Assembly (NCBI GenBank): GCA_012719345.1
Contig: JAAYAN010000031.1
Span: 1-59,115 of the forward strand
Direction of reading: 5' to 3'
Length of the DNA: 59,115 nt
Origin: Ignavibacteria bacterium
GTDB lineage: Bacteria; Bacteroidota; Ignavibacteria; Ignavibacteriales; Melioribacteraceae
Shown here piece by piece: positions 33,870 through 44,700 of this stretch. Within the stretch, counting starts at the first letter, position 1. Every line of letters starts with the position of its first letter. Under the pieces are notes generated by a model that saw only the letters and a list, made by a program, of their open reading frames with translations, had not been told where the DNA came from and made no database searches. The position numbers and the translations under genes were made by a program.

Positions 33870-34373
33870 ATGAAAAAGCTCATTTTTGTTTTATCATTTT
33901 TAATAGCACAACCGGTTCTTGCACAACTAAAAATAGGATATGTTGATTCGGACGCAATATTATCGCAATTAGCCGATGCGCAAGATGCACAGAAAAAACT
34001 CGATCAAATAGTTCAGGAATGGCAGGAAGAATTGAGTAAATTAGAAAAAGAATGGAAACTTAAATATGATGATTATGAAAAAAGAAAACTAATTATGAGC
34101 GATCAAAAAAGAGCTTTAGTTGAAAGCGAATTATATCAAATGGAAAAAGATATTGAAAAATTCAGGCAAGATAAATTCGGCGTGAATGGAGAGCTTTTCC
34201 AGCAGCAGGAAGAATTAATGAAACCGGTGCAAAATAGAATCTTCAATGCTATAAAACTTGTGGCTGATGATGAAGAATTGGATTTCGTTTTTGACAGAAG
34301 CGGGGATATTGTATTTTTGTACGCAAAACCTGATTATGATATAACTAATAAAGTTCTTGAAAAATTGAAATGA
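33870..34373 (+). CDS. OmpH/Skp-family periplasmic chaperone (second copy)
   Basis: This 167-residue paralogue of the preceding gene has a signal peptide (1-18, 'LIAQPVLAQ'). A start strand 'KIGYVDSDAILSQL', a coiled coil rich in 'KLEKEWKLKYDDYEKRK', and the end 'LDFVFDRSGDIVFLYAKPDYDITNKVLEKL' follow. Its C-terminus resembles the first copy's 'VIYADSEFDITYKVLDRL'. It lies directly before lpxD, as skp does in many Gram-negatives. Confidence 0.9.
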   Translation: MKKLIFVLSFLIAQPVLAQLKIGYVDSDAILSQLADAQDAQKKLDQIVQEWQEELSKLEKEWKLKYDDYEKRKLIMSDQKRALVESELYQMEKDIEKFRQDKFGVNGELFQQQEELMKPVQNRIFNAIKLVADDEELDFVFDRSGDIVFLYAKPDYDITNKVLEKLK

Positions 34374-34379
34374 TTTTGA

Positions 34380-35426
34380 ATGAAAATAAAAGCAAAAGAA
34401 GCCGCCGACTTAGTCGGCGGTACTATAATAGGCAATCAGGATGTAAGTTTTTCGCAGATTGCCAAAATTGAAACTGCCGGTCGCGATGACCTGACACTTC
34501 TTTACCTGCCTGCTTATATAAAGTATCTGGAAACAACAAAAGCTTCAATAGTAATAATTAAACCGGATATCGAAAGAACAAATAAAAATGCAACATATAT
34601 TATTTGTGATAATCCCGGGAAGGCTATACAAACAATAATTTCGAAATACTTCAATCCCGAATTCAAACTATCCGGAATAGATAATTCTGCATTTATTCAT
34701 CCTGAAGCAGAGGTGGATAGTTCCGCGGCTATCGGGAAAAATGTAATTATCTCGGCAGGATGTAAAATTGGAGCTCGAACAAAAATCTTCCACAATACAG
34801 TTATAATGGATAATTGCAAAATAGGTAATGATTGTCTGATCCATTCTAATGTTTCCATTCGCGAAAATTGTAAAATGGGCAATAATGTAATTATTCATTG
34901 CAACACTGTGATTGGTTCCGATGGTTTCGGGTATAAAACAGATGAAAAAGGTATTTATAGAAAAGTACCTCAGATTGGTAATGTAATAATTGAGGATGAT
35001 GTAGAACTCGGTTCGAATATGTCTGTTGATAGAGCTGCATTCGGTTCTACAATAATAAAAAAAGGGGCAAAAATTGATAATCTGGTGCAAATAGGGCACA
35101 ATGTTGTTGTGGGTGAAAATACAGTTGTTTCCGGTCAGGCTGGAATTTCGGGAAGTACAAAAGTCGGAAACAACTGTATTTTAGCAGGACAAGTAGGGCT
35201 TGCCGGACATATCGAAATTACTGACGGCGTTATTATCGGTGCGCAATCAGGTACGGCAAAATCAATTGAAAAGCCTGGAATGTATTTCGGTTCTCCGGCA
35301 AAGGAGGCATCAACAGCATTCCGGATTGAAGCGCATATAAAAAATCTGCCGAAATACGCCGAACGTATTAAAAATCTAGAACAAAAAATAGCCGAACTAG
35401 AAAAAGAAAAATCAAAGGAAATATAA
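34380..35426 (+). CDS. lpxD: UDP-3-O-acylglucosamine N-acyltransferase
   Basis: This 348-residue protein carries out the third step of lipid A synthesis. The N-terminal uridine-binding domain (1-100) precedes a left-handed beta-helix of hexapeptide repeats ('[25 protein letters not shown]', '[15 protein letters not shown]'). The catalytic His lies in '[18 protein letters not shown]'. A C-terminal helix '[22 protein letters not shown]' completes the trimer. The gene is shared with lpxC-fabZ by a one-base TAATG overlap. Confidence 0.95.
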   Translation: MKIKAKEAADLVGGTIIGNQDVSFSQIAKIETAGRDDLTLLYLPAYIKYLETTKASIVIIKPDIERTNKNATYIICDNPGKAIQTIISKYFNPEFKLSGIDNSAFIHPEAEVDSSAAIGKNVIISAGCKIGARTKIFHNTVIMDNCKIGNDCLIHSNVSIRENCKMGNNVIIHCNTVIGSDGFGYKTDEKGIYRKVPQIGNVIIEDDVELGSNMSVDRAAFGSTIIKKGAKIDNLVQIGHNVVVGENTVVSGQAGISGSTKVGNNCILAGQVGLAGHIEITDGVIIGAQSGTAKSIEKPGMYFGSPAKEASTAFRIEAHIKNLPKYAERIKNLEQKIAELEKEKSKEI

Positions 35427-36844
35427 TGTTAGAATCACAGAGAACGATAAAAAAATCAATATCGATGACCGGTTACGGACTTCATACGGGCACTTCTTGC
35501 AAGATGACATTTAAGCCAGCACCCGAAAATTACGGAATTAAATTTGTCCGCACCGACTTACCGGATAAACCGGAAATTCCGGCAAATGCAGATTTTGTTG
35601 TTGATATATCGCGCGGAACAACTTTAGGAATCGGGGATATTAAAGTCCACACAGTTGAACACGTATTAGCTGCAATTGTTGGTTTGCAAATAGATAATAT
35701 AGTAATTGAGCTTGAAGGAATTGAGCCGCCGATAGGCGACGGCAGCGCAATGCCTTATGTAGAAAAATTGTTAAAAGTAGGATTTGAAGAACAAGCTGCT
35801 CCTAAAGACTATTTGATAATTGATGAAACAATAATGCACCATAACGAAGAAGAACAGGTTGATATTGTTGCTCTTCCGTTAAACGATTACAGAATTACAG
35901 TTATGGTTGATTATCAAAATCCAGCTCTCGGAAGCCAGCATACAGGGTTGTTTAATCTGGAAAAAGAGTTTGTAAACGAATTTGCTCCGGCAAGAACCTT
36001 TTGTTTTTTAAGCGAAGTTGAAAAGCTTGCAGATGCCGGACTTATTAGAGGCGGCAGCTTTGATAATGCAGTTGTAATTATAGATCGTGATCTGGATGAA
36101 AAAGGAATTAAAAATCTTCAAAAAAAGCTGAAACTGAAAGAAGATATTTCTCTTGGAACAACCGGCTTTCTGAACAACAAATCCTTGCGTTTCAGAAATG
36201 AGCCGGTACGTCATAAATTACTTGACCTTTTAGGTGACCTTGCATTAATCGGTACACCTATAAAAGCACAAATATTAGCTGCCCGTCCGGGACATAAAGC
36301 TAACGTTGAGTTTGCAAAAAAAGTAAGAAAATTGTATCATCAGAAAAAAATTGAAAAGAAATATCAATTAGTTAAAAAAGAAGGAATTGTATTTGATCAA
36401 GAGGCAATTCAGCGGATACTTCCTCACAGATATCCATTTTTAATGGTTGATAAAATAATTGATCTAGAATTTGATAAAAAAGTTATAGGAGTTAAAAATG
36501 TTTCGGGAAACGAACCGTTTTTTCAAGGTCACTTTCCCGGAAGACCTGTTATGCCTGGTGTTTTGATTCTTGAAGCAATGGGACAAACCGGCGGCATTCT
36601 GCTTTTAAACTCACTTCCCGAGCCCGAAAAAAAACTTGTTATGTTTATGGGAATTAACAATGCTAAATTCCGTAAACCGGTTGTTCCGGGTGACCAATTA
36701 ATTATTGAAGTTGAACAAGTAAGTGTTAAACGAAAAATAGTAATGATGTCTGCAAAAGCCTTTGTTGACGATAAACTTGTTGCAGAAGCTGATTTTGTTG
36801 CTGCAATAGTTGATAAAGAAATATCCGAACAGGAAAATAAATGA
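35426..36844 (+). CDS. lpxC-fabZ: Bifunctional LpxC deacetylase / FabZ dehydratase fusion
   Basis: This 472-residue fusion joins UDP-3-O-acyl-N-acetylglucosamine deacetylase (1-about 310) to beta-hydroxyacyl-ACP dehydratase (about 322-472). The LpxC half has Zn ligands His 79 ('TVEHVLAA'), His 263 and Asp 267 ('VRHKLLDLLGD') and catalytic His 290 ('RPGHKAN'). The FabZ half has His 334 ('LPHRYPFLMVDKI') and Glu 383 ('GVLILEAMGQ'). The fusion is typical of the Bacteroidota/Chlorobi/Ignavibacteria lineage. It commits UDP-GlcNAc to lipid A and supplies acyl chains from the same polypeptide. Confidence 0.96.
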   Translation: MLESQRTIKKSISMTGYGLHTGTSCKMTFKPAPENYGIKFVRTDLPDKPEIPANADFVVDISRGTTLGIGDIKVHTVEHVLAAIVGLQIDNIVIELEGIEPPIGDGSAMPYVEKLLKVGFEEQAAPKDYLIIDETIMHHNEEEQVDIVALPLNDYRITVMVDYQNPALGSQHTGLFNLEKEFVNEFAPARTFCFLSEVEKLADAGLIRGGSFDNAVVIIDRDLDEKGIKNLQKKLKLKEDISLGTTGFLNNKSLRFRNEPVRHKLLDLLGDLALIGTPIKAQILAARPGHKANVEFAKKVRKLYHQKKIEKKYQLVKKEGIVFDQEAIQRILPHRYPFLMVDKIIDLEFDKKVIGVKNVSGNEPFFQGHFPGRPVMPGVLILEAMGQTGGILLLNSLPEPEKKLVMFMGINNAKFRKPVVPGDQLIIEVEQVSVKRKIVMMSAKAFVDDKLVAEADFVAAIVDKEISEQENK

Positions 36845-37617
36845 TAAATATTCATCCAACAGCAATTGTAAGTAATAATGCAAAAATTGGGAATAATGTT
36901 GAAATCGGACCGTTTACCATAATTCACGATGACGTTGAAATTGGGGATGATTGCCAAATCGATTCCTCTGTTGTAATTTATAACGGAGCAAGAATAGGAA
37001 ACAGAGTTAAAATATTTCAGGGATCATCTATTGCTAACATTCCGCAGGATTTAAAATTCAATAATTGCGAATCCTATTTTTATATTGGAGACGATACAGT
37101 TATACGGGAATTTGTAACGTTGCACAGGGGTACCGAAGCAACAGGTTTTTCGAGAATAGGAAAAAATTGTTTGTTGATGGCATATGTGCATGTTGCTCAC
37201 GATTGTGTTGTAGGGGATAATTGCATTATTGCAAATGCTGTGCAGCTTGCCGGACACGTAACTTTAGAAGATTGGGTAATTGTTGGCGGTGTTACACCGG
37301 TGCATCAGTTCTGTAAAGTCGGTCAGCATTCTATGATAGGCGGAGGATTTAAAATTGCTACCGATATACCTCCTTATATTCTTGGCGGCGGTTATCCCTT
37401 AAGATTTGCCGGAGTTAATATTATCGGCTTAAAAAGGCGCGGATTTGCCACTGAAGATATTGAAACTATCAAGAAAATATACAGAATAATGTACAATTCT
37501 GGTTTAAACTTTTCGCAATCGCGCGAACGAATAAAGAATGAATATTCGGAAAATAAATACGGAAAAATAATTCTGGATTTTATCGGGAAAGGCGAAAGGA
37601 GTATGTTAAGAAGATGA
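36841..37617 (+). CDS. lpxA: Acyl-ACP--UDP-N-acetylglucosamine O-acyltransferase
   Basis: This 258-residue enzyme does the first step of lipid A synthesis. Hexapeptide beta-helix repeats fill the N-terminal two thirds ('IVSNNAKIGNNVEIGPFTIIHDDVEIGDD'). The catalytic His lies in 'MAYVHVAHDCVVGDNCIIANAVQLAGHV'. The C-terminal helical part 'FATEDIETIKKIYRIMYNSGLNFSQSRERI' is family-typical. ATGA overlap with lpxC-fabZ shows coupling. Confidence 0.95.
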   Translation: MINIHPTAIVSNNAKIGNNVEIGPFTIIHDDVEIGDDCQIDSSVVIYNGARIGNRVKIFQGSSIANIPQDLKFNNCESYFYIGDDTVIREFVTLHRGTEATGFSRIGKNCLLMAYVHVAHDCVVGDNCIIANAVQLAGHVTLEDWVIVGGVTPVHQFCKVGQHSMIGGGFKIATDIPPYILGGGYPLRFAGVNIIGLKRRGFATEDIETIKKIYRIMYNSGLNFSQSRERIKNEYSENKYGKIILDFIGKGERSMLRR

Positions 37618-38342
37618 AATGGAAGCTTATAAGATTTGATTCATATTCAGGACAGTATAATATGGATTATGATATTAATCTTGCAAAAAATTGTGAGTCA
37701 GATTCAGCATATCTTCGTTTTTACAGATGGGAACCCTATTGCATTTCATTAGGAGCAAATCAAAAGGAAGAAGAGTTGGATTTAAGAAAAATTAAGAACG
37801 ATAAATTAGATTTTGTTAAAAGACCGACCGGCGGAAGAGCAATACTTCATGCAGAAGAATTAACATATTCGGTTATATTGCCAACTTCCTCGGGTTTAGG
37901 TTCAAAAGAAGTTTACCGGAACATTTCAGAAGGCCTGGTTAAAGGACTTATATTATATAATGAAAAACTTTTGGGGGTTGAACTGGAAGATGAACAACCC
38001 GATTTTTTGAATCTTTTGGGACAATCATCCGGCAGCCTTTGCTTTGCAAGCACAGCAAAAAGCGAAGTAAAATATAAAGGAAAGAAACTGATAGGCAGCG
38101 CTCAAAGAAAACTGAACAATGCGCTTTTACAACATGGTTCGGTTCTTTGCGGAAAATTTCATAACAAACTGCCTGAATATCTAAATATTTCTTATTCTGA
38201 AAAAGAAGCATTAAAAAAAGAGCTTAAAGAAAAGACAATTGAATTGGAAACAATAATCGGCAGTAAAACAGATTACCAAAAATTGGAAGAATGTTTGATT
38301 TCAGGGTTGGAAAACCAAATGAACATAAAGTTTAAATATTAA
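37614..38342 (+). CDS. LipM-like octanoyltransferase / lipoate-protein ligase A family
   Basis: This 242-residue protein has the biotin/lipoate ligase fold. It has '[15 protein letters not shown]' and '[21 protein letters not shown]' (67-87), then Cys 143 in '[37 protein letters not shown]'. The Cys-Phe-x-Ser and Lys-Leu-Ile-Gly-Ser-Ala-Gln layout matches LipM octanoyltransferases, which move octanoate from ACP to GcvH, better than ATP-dependent LplA. It overlaps lpxA by 4 bases, which ties lipoate synthesis to the lipid A cluster, both drawing on acyl-ACP. Confidence 0.8.
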   Translation: MKWKLIRFDSYSGQYNMDYDINLAKNCESDSAYLRFYRWEPYCISLGANQKEEELDLRKIKNDKLDFVKRPTGGRAILHAEELTYSVILPTSSGLGSKEVYRNISEGLVKGLILYNEKLLGVELEDEQPDFLNLLGQSSGSLCFASTAKSEVKYKGKKLIGSAQRKLNNALLQHGSVLCGKFHNKLPEYLNISYSEKEALKKELKEKTIELETIIGSKTDYQKLEECLISGLENQMNIKFKY

Positions 38343-38356
38343 AGAAGAGTGGTATT

Positions 38357-39172
38357 ATGAGTGTGAATAACGAATTCAGAAGAGTAACCACGCAATCGCT
38401 GATTTTAATGAAAAACCATGGCAAAAGGATTTCTGCTTTAACTGCCTACGATTTTATTACCGCAAAGCTGATTGATCAAGCAGGTATAGATGTTATTCTT
38501 ATTGGAGATTCTTTAAGTAATGTTTTTCAGGGAAACGAAACAACTTTGCCTGTAACAATGGACGAAATGATTTATCATACAAAAGCCGTTACAAAAGGTG
38601 TGGAACGTGCAATGATAATTGTTGATATGCCGTTTATGTCGTATCAGACCAATGTTGAAGATGCTTTCAGAAATGCCGGAAGAATTATGAAAGAAACTTC
38701 TGCCGGCGGTGTAAAACTTGAAGGCGGAGTTCGTGTTGCTAAAACGGTAGAACACATTACCTCTGCTGGAATTCCTGTTATGGGGCACATTGGTCTTACA
38801 CCTCAAAGCATACACCAATTTGGAAGCTACAAAGCAAGGGGCAAGGAAGAAGAAGAAGCTAAGCAATTGGTCTTGGATGCAAAAGCTTTGGCTGATGCAG
38901 GGGCTTTTTCAATCGTCCTCGAAAAAATTCCTGCTGCTTTGGCGAAAGAAATTACAGACTCAGTTAATATCCCGACTATTGGAATAGGAGCCGGAATACA
39001 TTGTGACGGACAGATACTTGTAACTCCCGATATGCTTGGATTAAACCAAAATTTTCATCCGCGTTTTGTTAGAAATTATAACAATCTTGCCGAGCAGATT
39101 ATTGCCTCTGTGGGGAAATATGTATCCGATGTGCAGCAGAAAAATTTTCCTTCTGAACAAGAAAGTTATTAA
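38357..39172 (+). CDS. panB: 3-methyl-2-oxobutanoate hydroxymethyltransferase
   Basis: This 271-residue protein has the PanB TIM barrel of pantothenate synthesis. It contains '[32 protein letters not shown]' (metal and substrate site), '[16 protein letters not shown]', 'GGVKLEGG' and '[21 protein letters not shown]'. The late '[21 protein letters not shown]' is strongly conserved. It uses methylenetetrahydrofolate to add a hydroxymethyl group. No panC or panD lies nearby. It sits 14 bases after the lipM-like gene. Confidence 0.95.
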   Translation: MSVNNEFRRVTTQSLILMKNHGKRISALTAYDFITAKLIDQAGIDVILIGDSLSNVFQGNETTLPVTMDEMIYHTKAVTKGVERAMIIVDMPFMSYQTNVEDAFRNAGRIMKETSAGGVKLEGGVRVAKTVEHITSAGIPVMGHIGLTPQSIHQFGSYKARGKEEEEAKQLVLDAKALADAGAFSIVLEKIPAALAKEITDSVNIPTIGIGAGIHCDGQILVTPDMLGLNQNFHPRFVRNYNNLAEQIIASVGKYVSDVQQKNFPSEQESY

Positions 39173-39184
39173 TTGGTGTATGGT

Positions 39185-40255
39185 ATGAAAATATATATTT
39201 TAGTATATACTTTTATATCGGGACTGCTGCTATCTTCTTTTGCACAGGATGATTTTACTATCGAACACTATCTGAAAGGTGTTTCGGTGGCAGATATAAC
39301 TGGGAAACCTGATGATTTATGGATTGCCACGCATAATGACGGAATATATAATTTTGATTCGGGAAAGTTAAAGTGGGAACATCATTCGTCCGCCAATAAA
39401 AGCATCGATCAGGATTTCTTTTATACAATCGATAAAAATGATAAATTTGTATGGGCAGGTTCGGCTGACGGACTTTTTACTTTTAATATCCGAAGGAAAA
39501 GCTGGCAGAAAAGAAAATTCGGGAAAGGCGGCCAGCTGGGAAATTGGATAAGGGCAGTTAAATACGATAAGTATGATGACTGCCTGTGGATAGGACGTTT
39601 TCAGTATCTTACAAAATATGATCTATCAAAAAGACGATTTACAGATTACGATTTAACCATAAAAAAGGATACTAAAAGCAATTCGGTTAAAGCCATAGAA
39701 TTAGAAGGAAGAAATCTTGTTTGGTTCGGTACCGAAGGCGGATTGCATAAATACGATAAAAGGAAAAATCTTGAAAATAAATCATCCCGAAAGTTTTATG
39801 ATAACAGTCTGAATTACTTTAAAGGTGAAGGCGACAAAGTATCTGTAAATTCATTGTTCAGCGGCAACGCTCATTTATGGATAGGGCTCGAAGAATTTAA
39901 AACAACCGAAAACCCGAATTATAATTTAGGGGGTTTGTATAAATTCGACAGAAATTTTACTTGGGAAAAAATTGATCAATCGGACGGTTTAACAGGAAAC
40001 GGAATTAATTGTATTACAAATACAGGAAAATATCTTTGGGTATCGGTATATTCTTTTGCAAATATCGGAACACAAAAATACGGAAAGGGACTTGCAATTA
40101 TAGATTTATCCGATTACAAAGTTATTAAGGTTACCGACGAAAGAATTCCCCTTAACATAAACAAAATATTTTATGACTCCGAGAATATTTGGATTGGAGC
40201 TGAAACGGGTTTATATAAAATTAATGTAACAAATAAATTTGCCAAGTTTGAATAA
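39185..40255 (+). CDS. Secreted beta-propeller protein (regulator-propeller type)
   Basis: Translation probably starts at 39185 (MKIYILVYTFIS...), giving a signal peptide to about residue 20 ('LLLSSFAQ') and 356 residues. An upstream TTG at 39173 would add only MVYG. At least six blades repeat an 'hWhG...GLh.hd' pattern: 'LWIATHNDGIYNFD', 'VWAGSADGLFTFN', 'LWIGRFQYLTKYD', 'VWFGTEGGLHKYD', 'LWIGLEEF' and 'IWIGAETGLYKIN'. These match two-component-regulator propeller repeats, but no sensor or DNA-binding part follows. It is probably periplasmic or surface-exposed. Confidence 0.75.
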   Translation: MKIYILVYTFISGLLLSSFAQDDFTIEHYLKGVSVADITGKPDDLWIATHNDGIYNFDSGKLKWEHHSSANKSIDQDFFYTIDKNDKFVWAGSADGLFTFNIRRKSWQKRKFGKGGQLGNWIRAVKYDKYDDCLWIGRFQYLTKYDLSKRRFTDYDLTIKKDTKSNSVKAIELEGRNLVWFGTEGGLHKYDKRKNLENKSSRKFYDNSLNYFKGEGDKVSVNSLFSGNAHLWIGLEEFKTTENPNYNLGGLYKFDRNFTWEKIDQSDGLTGNGINCITNTGKYLWVSVYSFANIGTQKYGKGLAIIDLSDYKVIKVTDERIPLNINKIFYDSENIWIGAETGLYKINVTNKFAKFE

Positions 40256-40263
40256 AGGTTTAT

Positions 40264-41259
40264 ATGCGGTTTAATAAAAAACGATTAAATGAAATAAAAG
40301 AAAAGCTTACCGGAAAAAGAATTGCCGTTATTGGCGATATGATGATTGATAATTATTTTTGGGGAATTGTAAAAAGAATATCTCCCGAAGCTCCTGTTCC
40401 TGTTGTGGAAATTGATAATGAGTTTTCGCGTTTCGGAGGAGCGGCAAACGTTGTTCTTAATATTTCAAGTTTAGGCGGCATTCCTTTTCCTATTGGTGTT
40501 ATAGGAGATGATGCGGACGGTAAATTATTCTGCCAGTTGTTAAAAGATGCCGGAATAAGCAGCGAAGGAATTTTAATTGATAAAAAAAGACCCACAACAG
40601 CAAAAACAAGGGTTATAGCTTCGCATCAGCATATTGTTAGAATTGATAAAGAAAGCAAGGAATATATTGATGTTGAAACAGAAAACCGGATACTTGAGCT
40701 TTTAAAATTAAATATAGTCAGCATCGATGCAATAATTCTTCAGGATTACAACAAAGGCGTTATTTCAAAGAGAATTATCAGCGAGTGCATAAAACTTGCA
40801 AATGATAATAATAAAATAATTACAGTTGATCCCAAATATTTAAATTTTTGTGAATATAAAAATGTTACCTTATTCAAACCGAACAGAAAAGAAACAGAAG
40901 ATGCCTTGGGAATAAGAATAAATAGCGAAATCGATCTGGAATCAGCCGGCAGACTTCTGTTTGAAAAACTAGAGGCAAAATATATACTTCTTACAATGGG
41001 AGAAAAAGGAGTTGCTCTTTTCGAAAAAGGAAAAGATATATTCAGGTTGCCTACACAGGCGCGCAAAGCTGCAGATGTTTCGGGTGCAGGCGATACAGTA
41101 ATTTCTACAATAACAATGGCTCTTTGCGCTGGTGCCGAAATTAAAGAAGCAGCATATCTTGCTAACTATGCCGGAGGTTTGGTATGCGAAGTAACAGGTA
41201 TCATCCCAATAGATAAAGATTTGTTATTTAAAACAATTGAAGATAAAAACGATGGATAA
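40264..41259 (+). CDS. rfaE1: D-glycero-beta-D-manno-heptose-7-phosphate kinase (RfaE1/HldE N-terminal type)
   Basis: This 331-residue PfkB-family sugar kinase has 'VIGDMMIDNYFWG', 'FGGAANVVLNISSLGG' and the catalytic 'DVSGAGDTVISTITMAL' with the Asp base. These features fit the kinase half of HldE, which makes heptose-1,7-bisphosphate for the LPS core. It overlaps the adenylyltransferase gene by 8 bases. In E. coli both activities are one protein, so here they are split. Confidence 0.92.
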   Translation: MRFNKKRLNEIKEKLTGKRIAVIGDMMIDNYFWGIVKRISPEAPVPVVEIDNEFSRFGGAANVVLNISSLGGIPFPIGVIGDDADGKLFCQLLKDAGISSEGILIDKKRPTTAKTRVIASHQHIVRIDKESKEYIDVETENRILELLKLNIVSIDAIILQDYNKGVISKRIISECIKLANDNNKIITVDPKYLNFCEYKNVTLFKPNRKETEDALGIRINSEIDLESAGRLLFEKLEAKYILLTMGEKGVALFEKGKDIFRLPTQARKAADVSGAGDTVISTITMALCAGAEIKEAAYLANYAGGLVCEVTGIIPIDKDLLFKTIEDKNDG

Positions 41260-41740
41260 ATATATTTTTGATGATTGGAACGAATTTTCGGGAATTATTG
41301 AAAAATTAAAAAGAAACGGTAAAAAAATAGTATTTACAAACGGCTGTTTTGATATTTTACATGCCGGACACGTTGACTATCTGAATAAAGCCAAGCAGTT
41401 CGGCGATGTTCTTGTTGTAGGGCTAAACAGCGATGTTTCGGTAAGAAGCATAAAAGGCGAAAAGCGCCCGATTGTAAATCAAACTGAACGCGCGTTTATT
41501 TTATCGAACCTGAAATGTGTAGATTTTGTTGTTTTTTTTAACGAAGATACGCCATATAATATTATCTCGGAAATAATTCCTGGTGTATTGGTAAAAGGTG
41601 CCGATTGGTCTGTAGATAAAATTATAGGAAGCGATGTAGTTTTAAAAAATGGCGGTGAAATAAAAACTATTGAATTTGTGAATTTTCAATCAACGTCAAA
41701 TATTATCAAATCAGTATTAGACAGATATTGCAGTGGTTAA
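41252..41740 (+). CDS. rfaE2: D-glycero-beta-D-manno-heptose 1-phosphate adenylyltransferase (RfaE2)
   Basis: The ATG at 41252 gives 162 residues, and the TTG at 41237 would add five unsupported residues. The nucleotidyltransferase fold is shown by 'VFTNGCFDILHAGHVDYLNKAK' (the HxGH-type motif, HAGH), 'VGLNSDVSVRSIKG' and 'ILSNLKCVDFVVFFNEDTP'. The late 'STSNIIKSVL' replaces the usual ISST(S)xxR. It activates heptose-1-phosphate with ATP for LPS core synthesis, together with the preceding kinase. Confidence 0.93.
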   Translation: MDKYIFDDWNEFSGIIEKLKRNGKKIVFTNGCFDILHAGHVDYLNKAKQFGDVLVVGLNSDVSVRSIKGEKRPIVNQTERAFILSNLKCVDFVVFFNEDTPYNIISEIIPGVLVKGADWSVDKIIGSDVVLKNGGEIKTIEFVNFQSTSNIIKSVLDRYCSG

Positions 41741-44700
41741 AGAAAAAAAAAATAAAACGAAGCGGACTTTATTTCATAAAGTGGTGAATGTTTTCATCAG
41801 CTTTTTTATTTTTTTGATAGTTCTTATTCTCATATTTATAGGGGTTTCTCAAACTAAATTTTTCAGAGATTATTTACGCGACCAAATTGTTTCAATTGCA
41901 AATGAATCAATTAATGGAACTTTATCAATCGGAGCTATCGAGGGTTCAATTTTCTCATCTCTTTCGATAAAAGATATTTCGCTTGAAACGGAAGGAGATA
42001 CTTTAGCAAAAATTCAGTCGGTAGATATTGAAACAAGTTTTCTTGAAATATTTTTCCGGAAAATATACTTCCGGAAAATTGCATTAAATTCTCCCCAATT
42101 TAAACTTATACAAAACGATAACGGTAAGTGGAATCTCGATAATCTGATTGTCCCGAAGGAAGAGGAAGAAACCGATTCAAGCCGTTTCCCTTTTATAATT
42201 CAAGTCAATAAACTTCAAATTCAGGATATGTATTTCCTTCGAAAGGCATATCAATATAGTAATTCATCGGAAACATATACTACAATTAATCCTGAAGATC
42301 TGGAGATTAAAAATTTTAATATTGACGTAAAAGCTGCAATTGATAATAAAAATTCGGTTTACCTATTGCATCTCGATAATCTTGCATTTACTCCCAATCT
42401 AAAAAGTTTCAATCTGAAAAAATTCAGCGCCGATTTTCATATAACAAATGATTTTACAGAAATTAATAATTTTACATTTATAACTGACAGTTCGGATATC
42501 AATTTAAGTTTGCGTCTGGACAGTGTTAACTTTTTAGAGAATCCCGATATTGCACAATTGAAAGAATATCCTGTATCGCTTGAGCTGAATGTAAATAATT
42601 TCAATTTCGATGATCTTACTTCGTATGTTGAAGGCACTAGCCTTCTTAAAGGAAATTCATCCTTATATTTAAATGCTTCGGGAAAATTCGGGAATATCGA
42701 AATAAAACGGCTTGTGCTGGATTTTCTTAAAACGCATCTTGAAGTAAGCGGAAATATTAAAAACCTCGATCATCCTGAAAATTTAGTTATAGATGCATAC
42801 ATTTCTAATTCGCAAATATCCGCATCAAATGCTCAATACTTACTTCATAACATTGAACTTCCCTTCCGCCGCGATTTACTTGTTGAAAATATTGAAGCTT
42901 CATTCCAAGGGAAACCGACAAATTTTAAGTCTTTTTTTAAGGCGGAAGCCGAAGGAGGTTCGTTAAATTTAAACGCCGAAATGAACCTCGATGTTAATCC
43001 GATGAATTATAAAATATCAGCAGAATCTGAGAACTTGGATATTTCATCAGTAAGCGGACTAAATACAAATCTAAATTCAATAATTAATATTCAAGGAAAA
43101 GGAACATCTCCTGAAGATTTGAATTCTGACTTTATGGTATTGATTGACAGAAGCACAATTGAAGGAATTTCGGTAGATTCATTAAAGTTTGATATTGCAG
43201 CCCGGAATAAAATCATTGAAATCCTTTCATCATTTAAAATTGAAAATTCTTCCAATAATTTGCAGGCATTATTTGATTTTGCGGATGATTCGTCAACAGC
43301 ATTCAATGCATCGCTTAAATCGCAGAATTTCGATCTTTCCGAAATAATCAGCGATACATCAAAATCCACATCGCTTAATTTTCTATTGAGCGCCTCCGGT
43401 AAAAATATTAACTTAGATAAAATGAATGCCGGAATAAAACTTCAAATTGACAGTTCAGATTTTATGGGTGAATTTATAGCTGATTCGGAAATGGAACTTA
43501 AACTGAGCTCAAATAAGAATAACGAAAGAAGAATAGAATTTACTTCGCCAATTATTGATATGAATGTTTTTGGCGATTTTTCAATTAACGAAGCAATAGA
43601 ACTAATTCAATATGAATCTTCTGTTATTACGGAAATTATCCGGGAAAAAGTTGATGAACTGAATCCGATAAGCATGGTTTTGGATACAGCTGCTGCTGAT
43701 TTGAAAAATGGGACAGACGAAGAAATACCGGACATAGTAAATAAAGAAATGGAAATTGAATACGATTTTACATTAAAGGATTTGTCTTTAATTGCATTGT
43801 TTATTGGAAGCGGTAAATTCGATGTGTCTGGAAAAGGCGAAGGTAAAATTGCAAACAGCGGGAACAACTTTTCGGTGAATAACCAGCTCGATATAGATCA
43901 TATGTTAAATGTAACCGAAGAAAATGTTTTGTATCTTTCCAATTTTGAAACAAGTCTGAATTTTATAAGGGATAACACAACAAGAGATTTTGATAACCTT
44001 TTCGGGTCGGTTTCTCTTACAGGAACAAGAGCTTTCAGCAATGTTGTTCTTGATGATTTAAACGCCGATTTAATTTTTAACCAAAGCAAACTGTTTTTTA
44101 ATATTTCGGGAATTGTTGATACTGTATTAAATGCTGAGACCGAAGGTATTCTTGAAATGACCAAAGGAAAACAATTAATTAAATTCAGCGGACTTTCGCT
44201 CGATTTTAAAGGAGTAAACTGGAGCAGCAAGGATACTATCGAAGCTGTTTTTACTCCGCAGGATTTTACGGTAACTAACTTTAATTTGCATCATAATTTA
44301 TCTCAATTAAATGTTTCCGGTTTTCTCGACAGTTTGGGAAATCAAAATTTTGTTATAAAGGCAAACGGCTTGGAAGGAAATACCATCAACAGATATATCC
44401 CGGGATTTGAATACAGCGATATTGATTACGGTTTAAATCTTCAAGCTGAAATTGCTGGAAGTTTAGAAGAACCGCATATGAATCTCAGTATGGATGTGAA
44501 TAAGATTAAGTACGAAAAAGTTAATCTGGGTTATTTATTATGTAACATTTCATACGAAAAAGAAATGCTGTACTCCCGTATTAATTTTATAGATTCTACC
44601 TACAACACCGGGAACCCGACGCTTTCTTTTTCCGGGATAGTTCCGGTAAATTTATCGTTTACACCTGTTGAGGAACGTTTCCCTGAAGATAAAAATCTTG

